NCBI GenBank assembly: GCA_028710525.1
Contig: JAQTTY010000001.1
Location: 1 to 64,000, forward strand
Origin: Gallionella sp.
Lineage (GTDB): Bacteria > Pseudomonadota > Gammaproteobacteria > Burkholderiales > Gallionellaceae
Length of the DNA: 64,000 nucleotides
Reading direction: 5' to 3'
Under the pieces are notes generated by a model. That model was given only the letters and a program-made list of their open reading frames with translations, searched no databases and was not told where the DNA came from. Each line of letters begins with the position of its first letter. Position 1 is the stretch's first letter. The position numbers and the translations under genes are program-made. Shown piece by piece: positions 54,416-63,552 of this stretch.

Positions 54416-55593
54416 AATACTTAGCTTGGTTGTTGGTCTCGTTCGCAGTGGCGGTGGTCATCAGCAGTACCGCGCACAACCCCGCCTATGTGTTGCTGGT
54501 TTATCCGCCCTACCGCATCGACATGTCGCTGACATTGTTCGTCGTCCTCTCCTTGCTGACCTTGCTGGCGGTTTACAGTCTGGTGCAGGTGGTGATGGCG
54601 GCGGCGGGCTTGCCTGGCAAGGCGAGACGCTATCGTGAGCAGCGCGAACATGAGAAGAGTCAGGCACTGCTCAATACCGCGCTGAACGCCTATTTTGAAG
54701 GGCGCTATGCCGCTGCAGAAAAAGCTGCTGTGCATGCCATGGAGCTGGGCGAGGCTTCTTCTTTACATTCCATACTTGCTGCAAGTTCTGCTCATGAGTT
54801 GCATGAATATCAAAAGCGCGATGAATATCTGAACTTGGCCCAAGGCAAGGATGTGGGTGACAGCACTATGCGCTTGATGGCGACGACGCGCTTTATGCTC
54901 GATCAACATGAACCTCAGGCGGCATTGGACGCCTTGCAGGCCCTGCGTGCCACGGGAGTTAAGAGCCACTTGGGCGCTTTGTCGTTGGAGCTAAAAGCGC
55001 AGCAGCAGGCGGGACACTGGGGCGAGGTGTTGGATATTGTCCAGCAATTGGAAGCGCGACAAGCGATAGATATGACGGTCGCCGCACAACTGCGTCAGCA
55101 GGCATATCTCGAAAGTTTGCGTGCGCAGCAGAGTGTTGTAGCGCTGGCGGAGCTAGTGCAGCGCATACCCGCCGAATATTTGCGCCGTACCAAGGTCGCT
55201 GTGACAGCGGCGCGTGCGTTACTCAAGTTTGCCGACTACGCGCTCGCACAAAAGGTGATTGCGAACAGCCTAGATGTACAGTGGGATAGTGAGCTGGTGA
55301 GCTTATATGGAGATAACCTTAGTAGTGATCTCAGTGAATCCATAGCCCACGCTGAGAACTGGTTGGTGCACCATCCGAAAGATGTGGGTCTGTTGCTCGC
55401 ACTCGGTAAGTTATGCATGCAACAACAGCTTTGGGCTAAGGCGCAGAGCTATCTGGAGCGCAGCATATCTGTATCGCCCAGTTATGCGGCCTATACCGCA
55501 CTGGCACTATTGTCTGAGCGTCTTGGCAAGTCCGAGCAGACCTATCATTTTCATCAGCTCGCATTGGCGTTGCGCGATCCAGCCGCAGCATAG
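54412..55593 (+). CDS. hemY: HemY-like TPR protein
   Basis: This 393-residue inner-membrane protein has two N-terminal membrane segments (about 2-20 and 39-61), the HemY_N domain with a basic stretch (RRYREQREHEKSQALL), then TPR-like helical repeats to the end. In proteobacteria this HemY is a structural protein of the haem operon and is not the Bacillus protoporphyrinogen oxidase of the same name. It overlaps hemX by four bases. No catalytic motif is seen. Confidence 0.9.
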   Translation: MKYLAWLLVSFAVAVVISSTAHNPAYVLLVYPPYRIDMSLTLFVVLSLLTLLAVYSLVQVVMAAAGLPGKARRYREQREHEKSQALLNTALNAYFEGRYAAAEKAAVHAMELGEASSLHSILAASSAHELHEYQKRDEYLNLAQGKDVGDSTMRLMATTRFMLDQHEPQAALDALQALRATGVKSHLGALSLELKAQQQAGHWGEVLDIVQQLEARQAIDMTVAAQLRQQAYLESLRAQQSVVALAELVQRIPAEYLRRTKVAVTAARALLKFADYALAQKVIANSLDVQWDSELVSLYGDNLSSDLSESIAHAENWLVHHPKDVGLLLALGKLCMQQQLWAKAQSYLERSISVSPSYAAYTALALLSERLGKSEQTYHFHQLALALRDPAAA

Positions 55594-55604
55594 ACGAGGT
55601 AGAC

Positions 55605-56168
55605 ATGAAAACAATTATTAGTTTGGCAGTGTTGTTTGCAGGACTTTATGTTGTGCCTGCTAACGCAGATGTGGTGCATAAATGTAAAGATGCGCAGGGG
55701 CAGATGCGCTATCAGGCCTCACCATGTGCGCGCACTGATCAATCGGTGTCTTCATGGGCGACACGTGAGATGACGGTGGAGCAGGAGCCTGGAGCGGAGC
55801 CCAAAGCTAAACAGGCGTTGGTGTTGCGCCAACAGGGCAACGGTCACTATATGGTCACCGGTGCAGTGAATGGCAAGCCGCTGAATTTCATTGTTGATAC
55901 CGGTGCATCCGCCATTTCCTTGCCGCGTGACTTAGCCTATATGGCGAACATGTCTTGCACCGAGCAGATCAAGGTGCAGACAGCGAACGGTTCATCCAGC
56001 GCCTGCATGGGCATCATCTCCAAACTCAAGATCGGCCCTTATCTGCTCAGGGACGTGCCAGCTTTTATGGCGCCTAATCTCAATCAACCGCTGTTGGGCA
56101 TGAATGTGCTGCAACGTTTCCGTATCGAGCAGGACAACGGCGAGATGCGCCTCACTCCCAAGGAGTGA
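55605..56168 (+). CDS. Periplasmic retropepsin-like aspartic protease with DUF4124 domain
   Basis: This 187-residue exported protein has a signal peptide (1-21, ANA cut), an N-terminal DUF4124 module (VVHKCKDAQGQMRYQASPC, about 23-45) and a C-terminal retropepsin fold. The catalytic FIVDTGAS (Asp98) and the following LLGMNVLQRF are typical of the clan AA family TIGR02281. Such proteins act as dimers. It lies 11 bases after hemY and ends one base before a convergent gene. The substrate is unknown. Confidence 0.88.
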   Translation: MKTIISLAVLFAGLYVVPANADVVHKCKDAQGQMRYQASPCARTDQSVSSWATREMTVEQEPGAEPKAKQALVLRQQGNGHYMVTGAVNGKPLNFIVDTGASAISLPRDLAYMANMSCTEQIKVQTANGSSSACMGIISKLKIGPYLLRDVPAFMAPNLNQPLLGMNVLQRFRIEQDNGEMRLTPKE

Positions 56169-57182
56169 TCAGCTCTTGGGCGCGAAGGTGAAAGCGTCCG
56201 AGTAGAAGTTCTCGTTGAGCAGACCGCACTGGCCAGTGAAGTCGGTGTGTGCTGCCTCTACCACGATGGGTGCACCGCAGGCATAGACCTCATGCTTGGA
56301 CATATCCGCGTAATCTTCCATCACCGCCTTGTGTACAAAGCCGCTACGACCAGTCCAGTTGTCTTCAGGGATGGCATCGGACAATACTGGTGTGAATTTG
56401 ATGCCTGCCGCTTCCCACTGTTTGGCCATATCCAGCATGTACAGATCGGACAGTTTGCGTGCGCCCCAGTAGAAATGCATGGGGCGTTTCACGCCGATGT
56501 ACAGCGCGTGTTCGATGATGGCTTTGATGGGCGCGAAACCAGTACCACTGGCAACGAACAAAATAGGCTTGTCAGAATCCTCACGCAGGAAGAAGGTACC
56601 CAGCGGGCCTTTGAAGCGCAGGATGTCGCGTTCCTTCATCACCTCAAATACATGTTTGGTGAACTCGCCGCCGACGATGTTGCGAATATGTAGTTCCAAA
56701 AACTCGTCATTGTGCGGCGCATTCGCAAGTGAGAAGCTGCGTGGCTTATGATCCTTGATGAGGATATCGATGTATTGTCCAGCAAGGAATTGCAGACGTT
56801 CGTTGGCGGGCAATTTGAGTTGCAACACCATCACATCGTCGGCGCGCTTGGTCATGGATTGCACGCGGCAAGGCATGGTCTTTACTGGGATGTCTTTCAC
56901 TGCATTAACTTCACGACACTCAAGATTGAGATCGGACTTGGGTTTTGCGCAACAGAATAATGTCATGCCGGCGGCGCGTTCCGCTTCGGTCAGCGTGCTC
57001 TCTTGAAACTTGCCGTGATCGACCTCGCCTTGCAACACCTTGCCTTTACACGCGCCGCACACGCCGTCGCGGCAGCTATAGGGCAGGGTGTAACCATGCT
57101 TGATCGCGGCTTCCAAGATGGTCTCGTGTGCCTCGATGGGGAACAGGTGGCCGCTGGGGGTGAGGGTGGTATTGAAGGTCAT
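56169..57182 (-). CDS. 2Fe-2S ferredoxin/flavin reductase (CDP-6-deoxyhexose reductase-like)
   Basis: This 337-residue protein has an N-terminal plant-type ferredoxin (CRDGVCGACKGK and TLFCCAKP, four cluster Cys), an FAD domain (RSFSLANAP) and an NAD(P) domain (FVASGTGFAPIKAIIEHAL). The order is that of AscD-type CDP-6-deoxy-3,4-glucoseen reductase, a label often given to this betaproteobacterial protein. No dideoxysugar genes are nearby, so a role as a general electron donor to an oxygenase or reductase is just as likely. It is divergent from the SDR gene. Confidence 0.88.
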   Translation of the reverse strand: MTFNTTLTPSGHLFPIEAHETILEAAIKHGYTLPYSCRDGVCGACKGKVLQGEVDHGKFQESTLTEAERAAGMTLFCCAKPKSDLNLECREVNAVKDIPVKTMPCRVQSMTKRADDVMVLQLKLPANERLQFLAGQYIDILIKDHKPRSFSLANAPHNDEFLELHIRNIVGGEFTKHVFEVMKERDILRFKGPLGTFFLREDSDKPILFVASGTGFAPIKAIIEHALYIGVKRPMHFYWGARKLSDLYMLDMAKQWEAAGIKFTPVLSDAIPEDNWTGRSGFVHKAVMEDYADMSKHEVYACGAPIVVEAAHTDFTGQCGLLNENFYSDAFTFAPKS

Positions 57183-57255
57183 GGCAGTGATTCTGTTTTC
57201 GCAAAGGGTAGGATTTTACAGCATAATCCGGCGCATCTTGGTATCCAGATAATTT

Positions 57256-58110
57256 ATGAAAAGTATTCTCATCGTGGGTTGCGGTGACGTGGCGATGCGC
57301 ACCATCCCGCTATTGCGTCCCAACTATCGTTTGTACGCACTGATACGCGATTCATCTCGTGCCCCTGCGCTGCGCGCGGCAGGTGTCACGCCTATCTTGG
57401 GGGATATGGATAAGCGTCGCAGCCTGCAGCGTATCGCCGGCATTGCCGACATCGTGCTGCATCTCGCCCCGCCACCCAATAGTGGGATGCACGATAGTCG
57501 CACACGTAATCTATTGGCCGCGTTATCAATTTCGACATTGCCGAAACAGTTGGTTTATATCAGCACCAGTGGTGTGTATGGTGATCAAGGCGGTGCATGG
57601 GTGAGTGAGACCACGCCGCTGGCGGCACACAATCCGCGCGCCTTGCGCCGTGTCGATGCCGAGCAGCAAGTGCGCGCTTGGGCAGCCGATAACGGCGTGC
57701 GAGCTAGCATATTGCGCGTGCCCGGCATCTACGCGCATGACCGATTGCCTTTGGATAGATTGCGTGCCGGAGCGCCGGCTATCGTCGCGAGTGAAGATAG
57801 CTATAGCAACCATATCCATGCTGATGATCTGGCGCGCATCATCCTTGCTACCTTGCGCCACGGACTAGCCAACCGCGTGTATCACAGCACCGACGATGAC
57901 GAGATGAAGATGGGAGATTACTTCGATGCGGTGGCAGATGCGTTTCACCTGCCGCGTCCACCGCGCTTGCCGCGCGCCCAAGTGCAGGCGCAGGTGTCGC
58001 CGATGATGTGGTCGTTTATGAACGAGTCGCGCCGCTTGAGTAATATGCGTATGAAGCAAGAGTTGAAGGTGCGGCTACTTTACCCAACGGTGAGCGCAGC
58101 GCTGCCTTAA
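57256..58110 (+). CDS. Atypical SDR / NAD-dependent epimerase-like protein
   Basis: This 284-residue protein starts with a Rossmann motif of the form ILIVGCGDVAMR (4-15), unlike the usual GxxGxxG, and has the active-site stretch YISTSGVYGDQGG. The YxxxK Lys is not found at the expected place, so catalysis is doubtful. This is the YeeZ-like atypical SDR pattern. It lies between a flavin reductase gene and a lysR gene, and overlaps the latter tail to tail by four bases. The substrate is unknown. Confidence 0.82.
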   Translation: MKSILIVGCGDVAMRTIPLLRPNYRLYALIRDSSRAPALRAAGVTPILGDMDKRRSLQRIAGIADIVLHLAPPPNSGMHDSRTRNLLAALSISTLPKQLVYISTSGVYGDQGGAWVSETTPLAAHNPRALRRVDAEQQVRAWAADNGVRASILRVPGIYAHDRLPLDRLRAGAPAIVASEDSYSNHIHADDLARIILATLRHGLANRVYHSTDDDEMKMGDYFDAVADAFHLPRPPRLPRAQVQAQVSPMMWSFMNESRRLSNMRMKQELKVRLLYPTVSAALP

Positions 58111-59012
58111 CCCTTTTCTATGTGGCGCTCTATGTGCTCCAAAAACACACGGGTCTTGATTGGCAAATAGCGCCGCATCGGCATCACCGCCCAAGCGGGT
58201 ACGGGTGGGAAACACCAGTCAGCTAACACCCTTACCAAGCGTTTGGCTTGCACATCGGCCCGTGCGAAGCGGTCAGGTAATGCGCCTATGCCCGCGCCAT
58301 TCAACACCAGTTGCTGCACCATATCGGGCGAGCTGACCGAGAGTCGGCCCGGTGGCACGCCTTCCCAGACCTCTTTGTCGCGCAGCAATTTCCACGCTGC
58401 CGCGCTTCCTCGCGCCGAAAGCAAACGTACCGTGTGGTGCTGTTGTAACTGCTCCGGATGTTGCAGTTGTGGATGAAGTGCGAGATAGATGGGGCTGGCG
58501 TACAGGCCAAAGCTCTGCTCGTCGATCTTGCGCGCCACCATGCTGGAGTCGTCAGCTAGCTTGCCCATACGTATAGCCAGATCGTAGCGCTCGGCGATCA
58601 GATCTACACGACGCGTGCTCAAGTCTAAATCTAGCTGTATCTCGGGGTAGGCCTCGATGAAGGTGGCGATGGCGCGCGAAAAGTTCTGCTTGGCGTAGTC
58701 GCCGGGCATGGAGACGCGCAAGCGCCCGCGCGGTCGTAGTTCCTGGCTTTGCACGAAGTCGCGCACCACGCCCACTTCCTCGGCAACACGTCGACAGTGG
58801 TCCAGAAAAGTAGTGCCGAACTCGGTGAGCGACAAGCGTCGTGTGGTGCGCAGCAGCAGACGTTGCCCCAAAGCTGCCTCCAGTTTTGCCAATCGCCGCG
58901 ACACGGTGGCCTTGGGCATGCCGAGAAATTCTGCGGCACTCACCAAGGTCTCCTGTTCCACGATGGTGGCGAACAGAATCAGGTCATCAGCGGAGAGGTC
59001 TTTTTGTTCCAT
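58107..59012 (-). CDS. LysR-family transcriptional regulator
   Basis: This 301-residue regulator has an N-terminal winged helix-turn-helix (1-65, SAAEFLGMPKATVSRRLAKLEAALG) and a LysR effector domain (about 90-295). It resembles the CrgA/DhcR-like group that often lies divergent to electrophile or quinone-response genes. Here it is divergent from pirin and an old yellow enzyme, its likely targets. Two palindromes occur in the shared 91-base region. Confidence 0.92.
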   Translation of the reverse strand: MEQKDLSADDLILFATIVEQETLVSAAEFLGMPKATVSRRLAKLEAALGQRLLLRTTRRLSLTEFGTTFLDHCRRVAEEVGVVRDFVQSQELRPRGRLRVSMPGDYAKQNFSRAIATFIEAYPEIQLDLDLSTRRVDLIAERYDLAIRMGKLADDSSMVARKIDEQSFGLYASPIYLALHPQLQHPEQLQQHHTVRLLSARGSAAAWKLLRDKEVWEGVPPGRLSVSSPDMVQQLVLNGAGIGALPDRFARADVQAKRLVRVLADWCFPPVPAWAVMPMRRYLPIKTRVFLEHIERHIEKG

Positions 59013-59017
59013 ATATG

Positions 59018-59076
59018 GGATAGTCTATCCAGTTTTGTAGGCTTTATCTATTTTTTCGAGGCGCATATGATGCCTC
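59018..59076. promoter_or_regulatory. Two candidate LysR operators between lysR and pirin
   Basis: GGATAG-T-CTATCC (59018-59030) is a perfect inverted repeat with a one-base centre, located just upstream of lysR. GAGGC-N9-GCCTC (59058-59076) is a second inverted repeat that covers TATGAT (59066-59071), a candidate -10 box for pirin. LysR proteins commonly bind one site for autoregulation and another near the target promoter. Confidence 0.5.
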
Positions 59077-59103
59077 CATCAACATAAATTTGGAGTGCCA
59101 ATC

Positions 59104-59970
59104 ATGCAAACCATCACTACGAAAACGCTGCGCCAGTCGCGCGGCATCGAGCGCCTCGTCACCGGCATCGCGACTTCGGATGGCGCTGGCGTCAAATTGA
59201 CCCGCGTACTCACCGGCAAGCTGCAACGCCGCCTCGATCCTTATTTGATGCTGGACGCTTTCGGTAGCGACGACCCAGACGACTATATCGCCGGTTTTCC
59301 CGACCATCCGCATCGTGGTTTCGAGACCATTACCTATATGCTTTCGGGGCGCATGCGTCACCGTGATAGTGCGGGCCATGAAGGACTGTTGCAGAACGGC
59401 GGTGTGCAGTGGATGACGGCGGGACGCGGGGTGATTCATTCCGAGATACCCGAACAGGAGGACGGTGTCATGGAGGGGTTCCAGCTCTGGCTCAATCTGC
59501 CCTCGCAACGCAAGATGATAGAGCCTTGGTATCGCGATATTCCCAGCACTGATATTCCTGAATACACAACCGATGCAGGTGTGACGGTTCGTGTGATCGC
59601 AGGAGAGAGCAATGGCGTGTCCGGTGCGGTAAATCGGGAACATACTGAGCCGCTGTATCTGGATATCCATATGCCCGCTGGAACTGAGTTTGCTACAGCT
59701 ATTCCCGCCACACATAACGCCTTCATCTATGTCTATCGCGGTGTGGTGGAGGTGAATGGCAGCGCAGTTGCGGTACAGCGTATGGGTATATTGGAAAACA
59801 GAGCGGATGCGGATGGCGTGACGTTGAGTGCATCACAAGACACGCGACTTATCCTTGTTGCGGGTAAGCCGCTCAACGAAGAGATTGTGCAGTACGGCCC
59901 CTTCGTGATGAACACGCAGGAACAGATACACGATGCGATTGATGATTTTAGGAATGGCCGCTTGGCTTAA
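59104..59970 (+). CDS. Pirin-family metal-binding protein
   Basis: This 288-residue bicupin has the pirin metal site: His68 and His70 (HPHRGFET) and His112 with Glu114 (VIHSEIP). Some bacterial pirins (YhhW, YhaK) have quercetinase activity; the physiological substrate here is not known. GGAG lies eight bases ahead of ATG 59104. It is followed 39 bases on by the old yellow enzyme gene, and both are likely regulated by the divergent lysR. Confidence 0.92.
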   Translation: MQTITTKTLRQSRGIERLVTGIATSDGAGVKLTRVLTGKLQRRLDPYLMLDAFGSDDPDDYIAGFPDHPHRGFETITYMLSGRMRHRDSAGHEGLLQNGGVQWMTAGRGVIHSEIPEQEDGVMEGFQLWLNLPSQRKMIEPWYRDIPSTDIPEYTTDAGVTVRVIAGESNGVSGAVNREHTEPLYLDIHMPAGTEFATAIPATHNAFIYVYRGVVEVNGSAVAVQRMGILENRADADGVTLSASQDTRLILVAGKPLNEEIVQYGPFVMNTQEQIHDAIDDFRNGRLA

Positions 59971-60009
59971 CGTAGTTTACAAAGATTCGAACTTACTAAA
60001 GGAAACGCT

Positions 60010-61077
60010 ATGAGCACATCACTTTTTAATCCTACTTCATTGGGCAAGTTGCAACTCAAGAACCCTATCGTCATGTCGCCGCTGACCCGCTCACGCGCCA
60101 CTGATAATGTGCCGAACGCGCTGATGGTCAAGTATTACAGCCAGCGCGCCGGTGCCGGTCTTATCATCACCGAGGGTACTTCGCCTTCACCTAACGGTAT
60201 TGGTTATGCGCGCATCCCTGGCATCTATTCTGATGCGCAAGTGCAGGGTTGGCGCGCTGTGACTAATGCGGTGCATCAGGCCGGCAGCAAGATTTTTGTG
60301 CAATTGATGCATTGCGGTCGCGTTTGCCAAGTTGAGAACATGCCAGCTGGTAGCAAGGTGTTGGCTCCGTCTGCTGTCGCGATGACAGGTGAGATATGGA
60401 CCGACAGCAAGAGCATGCAGCCCTATACGCCTCCAATAGCGATGACAGAGGCGGACATCGCCCACACCATCGCGGAATACGCGACGGCATGTAGTAACGC
60501 CATCAAGGCCGGTTTCGACGGTGTGGAGTTGCATGGTGCGAACGGTTATCTGATCGACCAGTTCCTCAATACGGCATCTAACCAGCGCACCGACCAGTGG
60601 GGCGGGAGTGTGGCGAACCGCATCCGCTTTGCGGTCGAGGTGGCCAAGGCGGCGGTCGCTGCTATCGGTGCAGAACGTATCGGTATGCGCCTCTCACCCT
60701 ATGGTGCGTTCAATGACATGGTGGCGGATGCTGAGACCGATGCTTTGTACCAAGCGCTGATCGTGGAACTGAGCAAGTTAGGACTGGCCTATATCCATAT
60801 CGTCGATCACAGCTCCATGGGTGCGCCTGCAGTGAGCGCAACTTTGAAAGCCAAGCTACGTGAGACGTTCAAAGGCGCGTACATCATGTCGGGAGGCTAT
60901 GATGCCGCGCGTGCCCAGGCTGATCTGGATGCCAAGCGCGGTGATTTAGTCGCCTTTGGTCGTCCCTTCATCTCCAACCCGAATCTGGTTGTCAAGCTGC
61001 AGAGCGGAGCAGAACTGACGGCGCCGGATTTCAGCACTTTCTACACGCCGGGTGAGAAGGGGTATACCGACTACTAA
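60010..61077 (+). CDS. nemA: Old yellow enzyme-type ene-reductase
   Basis: This 355-residue FMN-dependent ene-reductase belongs to the NemA/XenA-B group, reducing activated C=C bonds or nitro groups with NAD(P)H. It shows MSPLTRSRA, IVMSPLT, the active-site HGANGYLIDQF, DQWGGSVANR and FMN-phosphate FGRPFISNP. The usual QLWHVGR reads QLMHCGRVC here, giving two extra Cys near the active site. AAAGGAAAC precedes the ATG. It is the second gene after pirin; a perfect terminator follows. Confidence 0.93.
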   Translation: MSTSLFNPTSLGKLQLKNPIVMSPLTRSRATDNVPNALMVKYYSQRAGAGLIITEGTSPSPNGIGYARIPGIYSDAQVQGWRAVTNAVHQAGSKIFVQLMHCGRVCQVENMPAGSKVLAPSAVAMTGEIWTDSKSMQPYTPPIAMTEADIAHTIAEYATACSNAIKAGFDGVELHGANGYLIDQFLNTASNQRTDQWGGSVANRIRFAVEVAKAAVAAIGAERIGMRLSPYGAFNDMVADAETDALYQALIVELSKLGLAYIHIVDHSSMGAPAVSATLKAKLRETFKGAYIMSGGYDAARAQADLDAKRGDLVAFGRPFISNPNLVVKLQSGAELTAPDFSTFYTPGEKGYTDY

Positions 61078-61094
61078 GCGCGCCGCTAGATGAC

Positions 61095-61130
61095 AAAAGG
61101 CCTGCCGAGGTGACTCGGCAGGCCTTTTTT
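61095..61130. terminator. Intrinsic terminator, probably bidirectional
   Basis: AAAAGGCCTGCCGAG (61095-61109) and CTCGGCAGGCCTTTT (61114-61128) are perfectly complementary, with a GTGA loop and a total of six Ts at the end. It ends both the nemA operon and, through its A-rich side, the convergent minus-strand gene at 61146. Confidence 0.88.
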
Positions 61131-61145
61131 ATCGCGCTAACTGAA

Positions 61146-62462
61146 TTAGTTGTGCAGTTGGTTCAGTTGTTTTGCAATCACATCGTGGCTCAACCACAAC
61201 ACAGGACCAGCCGGATTAGAGGTCTCATAAAACATCAGTGGACCGGTACCTTCCAGTACCAGTGCGCTAAGAATGTCTGTGACCAACGCTTCGCGGCTGG
61301 TATGCATCTTGGTGATCTCCTCCGAGGTACCGATCATCACATCCGCCAATGCAGCGGTGTTGGGCATAGGCCATGCGGCAAAGTTGCGGAAGCTCTTCAT
61401 CACGTCGCTGGCGTTGTAGACGTCTATCTTGTGTAACAGACCTTCCAGTGTGAATTCAGGTTGCAACACGGCGCGACAAGCTTGCCATTGTGATTCGGCC
61501 CAAGCGCCGCCGTTCTCCTTCTTCAAGGCATTCAGCAGTGGGAATAGTGATAGCTCTACCCCGACGAAGATGTCAGACGAGTTGGTGCGTATCTCAGGGC
61601 AGTTGTAGACCGTGGCTTTGATACCGCGCTGCCATGCGGCTTCCGCGATGTGCTCCAGCTTCATCTTGGCTTTGCCTTGGGTATAGCTGGTGTAGGTTTG
61701 CCACTGATATTGATCGTCGATGAGAATCTCGGTGCCGTGATAGCCGTAGGCGGAGTAACGCACTTGGCCACCCGTCTTTTCCAAACGCGCGCGGATCGTT
61801 GCGCTGCCATCGATGAGATGCTGGAAAGTATTGGCAGTGACTTCGTCGAAGTTCATCAGAATGAGTTTGCCCAGATCGCTTTCCAGTAAAGCGCTAGAAG
61901 ACAGGAAGCGCTCACCACGACCTTTGTACACGCGGTTGGCAATCGCCAAGAATACTTTAGCCTTGGGGATGCCGCCCGCCATGGTGTGAGCAAAGAATAC
62001 ATTGCTGCCATTGGGGATCATGCTGTCCAGCTGCGCCATCGTCTGCGCGACGGAATCCTTGAAGCGCTTGATGCCGACTTCGCGGCACTGCTCGATATGT
62101 GCCCAATCCAACTTATCGTCTTGCCAGGTCTTGAGCGTCATCTCAGCGACCATGGAGGTGGGGGTGGGGGTACCGGCTGGTGCGTCCAACTCAAAACCTG
62201 CCATCAAGGGGACGTTGATGATACGGCCACCTAGGTTAGCTTCGGCGGCGCTCAATTCTTCAGGTGTCAGGGCGCGCAAGACATTGTCGTCGTCACGTCT
62301 ACCTACAGTCACGCCTATGATGGTCATGCCCGCTTTGCGTGCCTCGTTGATTAGGCCATTGGCATAACCGCGTCCGAACAGTTCGCCGAACAGCACGAAG
62401 ACATCGCCTTTGCGGAAGATGTTGGTGTGAGGGACGTCGCGTAGCGGGATAGGTGCGAGCAT
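61146..62462 (-). CDS. FabMG-like protein, possible enoyl-ACP reductase
   Basis: This 438-residue soluble protein has an N-terminal Rossmann-like start (GDVFVLFGELFGRGYANGLI, about 19-38, and MTIIGVTVGRRDDDNVLRAL). NVFFAHTMAGGIPKAKVFLA (about 155-174) and a conserved C-terminal part follow. The whole resembles proteins labelled FabMG-type enoyl-ACP reductase in databases, from memory and with moderate trust. GGAGAA precedes the ATG. It is 61 bases upstream of the trpD stop on the same strand and convergent with nemA. Function unproved; the classical FabI active-site motif was not seen. Confidence 0.7.
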   Translation of the reverse strand: MLAPIPLRDVPHTNIFRKGDVFVLFGELFGRGYANGLINEARKAGMTIIGVTVGRRDDDNVLRALTPEELSAAEANLGGRIINVPLMAGFELDAPAGTPTPTSMVAEMTLKTWQDDKLDWAHIEQCREVGIKRFKDSVAQTMAQLDSMIPNGSNVFFAHTMAGGIPKAKVFLAIANRVYKGRGERFLSSSALLESDLGKLILMNFDEVTANTFQHLIDGSATIRARLEKTGGQVRYSAYGYHGTEILIDDQYQWQTYTSYTQGKAKMKLEHIAEAAWQRGIKATVYNCPEIRTNSSDIFVGVELSLFPLLNALKKENGGAWAESQWQACRAVLQPEFTLEGLLHKIDVYNASDVMKSFRNFAAWPMPNTAALADVMIGTSEEITKMHTSREALVTDILSALVLEGTGPLMFYETSNPAGPVLWLSHDVIAKQLNQLHN

Positions 62463-62523
62463 AAAAATTCTCCGGTCGTGGATATTACGAATTTAGTAAG
62501 TTGCGGATTTTAGCAGGTCAGCA

Positions 62524-63552
62524 TCATGCATGAGCTTTATTGCTGAATTGTATCAACTCAGCGAGCTTGGCTTTCGCCGCACCGCTGGCAATGACTTCGG
62601 CCGCACGTTTAACACCCGAGGCTAAGCTGTCGCTCAGTCCAGCAGCATAGATGGCCGCACCAGCATTCAACTGCACGATGTCGCGCGCGGTGCCGGGCTG
62701 ATTGTCGAGTACAGAACGCAGCATGGCGACGGCGGCTTCTTTGGTCTGTACCCGTATGCTGTCCAAGGATGCTGTTTGCAGGCCGAAGTCAGCAGGCTGC
62801 ACGCTGTATTCGCTGATATTGCCGTCTTTCAGCTCAGCCACAGAAGTCGGGCCGCTGATGGTGATTTCATCCAGTCCATCACAACCATTCACCACCAGTA
62901 CATGCTGGCTGCCCAAGCGTTGCAACACGCGCGCCTGTATGCCGACCAGATCAGGATGGAACACGCCCATCACCTGATTGTCGGCACCGGCAGGATTGGT
63001 GAGCGGGCCTAGTACGTTGAAGATGGTGCGCACGCCTAATTCTTTGCGCACGGGGGCGGCATGCTTCATCGCACCGTGGAAATTAGGCGCGAACATAAAG
63101 CCTATGCCGATTTGGTCCACACTCAGCCCGACTTGCGCGGGCGTGAGATTGAGGTTCACGCCTAAAGCTTCCAATACATCGGCTGAGCCGCAGGTAGACG
63201 ACACAGAACGCCCGCCATGTTTGGCGACACGTGCGCCCGCTGCCGAAGCGACAAAGGCACTGGCAGTAGAGATGTTGAAGGTGTGCGCGGCATCGCCGCC
63301 GGTGCCACAGGTATCGACCAGATGTTGACGTTTGGTCACAGGTACTTTGGTGGAGAACTCGCGCATCACAAAAGCTGCCGCAGAGATCTCGCCTATGGTT
63401 TCCTTTTTTACACGCAGGCCGACCAAGATGGCAGCGATCATGGTGGGAGAGACTTCGCCGCCCATAATCTGGCGCATCAGCGAAAGCATCTCGTCGTAGA
63501 AGATCTCACGTTGTTCTATCAAACGAACCAGTGCTTGTTGCGGCGTGATCAT
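62524..63552 (-). CDS. trpD: Anthranilate phosphoribosyltransferase
   Basis: This 342-residue enzyme attaches phosphoribose from PRPP to anthranilate in tryptophan synthesis. PRPP-binding [39 protein letters not shown] and the anthranilate site [17 protein letters not shown] are typical. It overlaps trpG by four bases and is downstream of it on the minus strand. Confidence 0.97.
   Translation of the reverse strand: MITPQQALVRLIEQREIFYDEMLSLMRQIMGGEVSPTMIAAILVGLRVKKETIGEISAAAFVMREFSTKVPVTKRQHLVDTCGTGGDAAHTFNISTASAFVASAAGARVAKHGGRSVSSTCGSADVLEALGVNLNLTPAQVGLSVDQIGIGFMFAPNFHGAMKHAAPVRKELGVRTIFNVLGPLTNPAGADNQVMGVFHPDLVGIQARVLQRLGSQHVLVVNGCDGLDEITISGPTSVAELKDGNISEYSVQPADFGLQTASLDSIRVQTKEAAVAMLRSVLDNQPGTARDIVQLNAGAAIYAAGLSDSLASGVKRAAEVIASGAAKAKLAELIQFSNKAHA

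Noticed and set aside
56169-57182. Ferredoxin/flavin reductase as a true dideoxysugar (AscD) enzyme
   Set aside because: No sugar nucleotide genes lie nearby and the architecture is shared by many general reductases, so no gene symbol is given.
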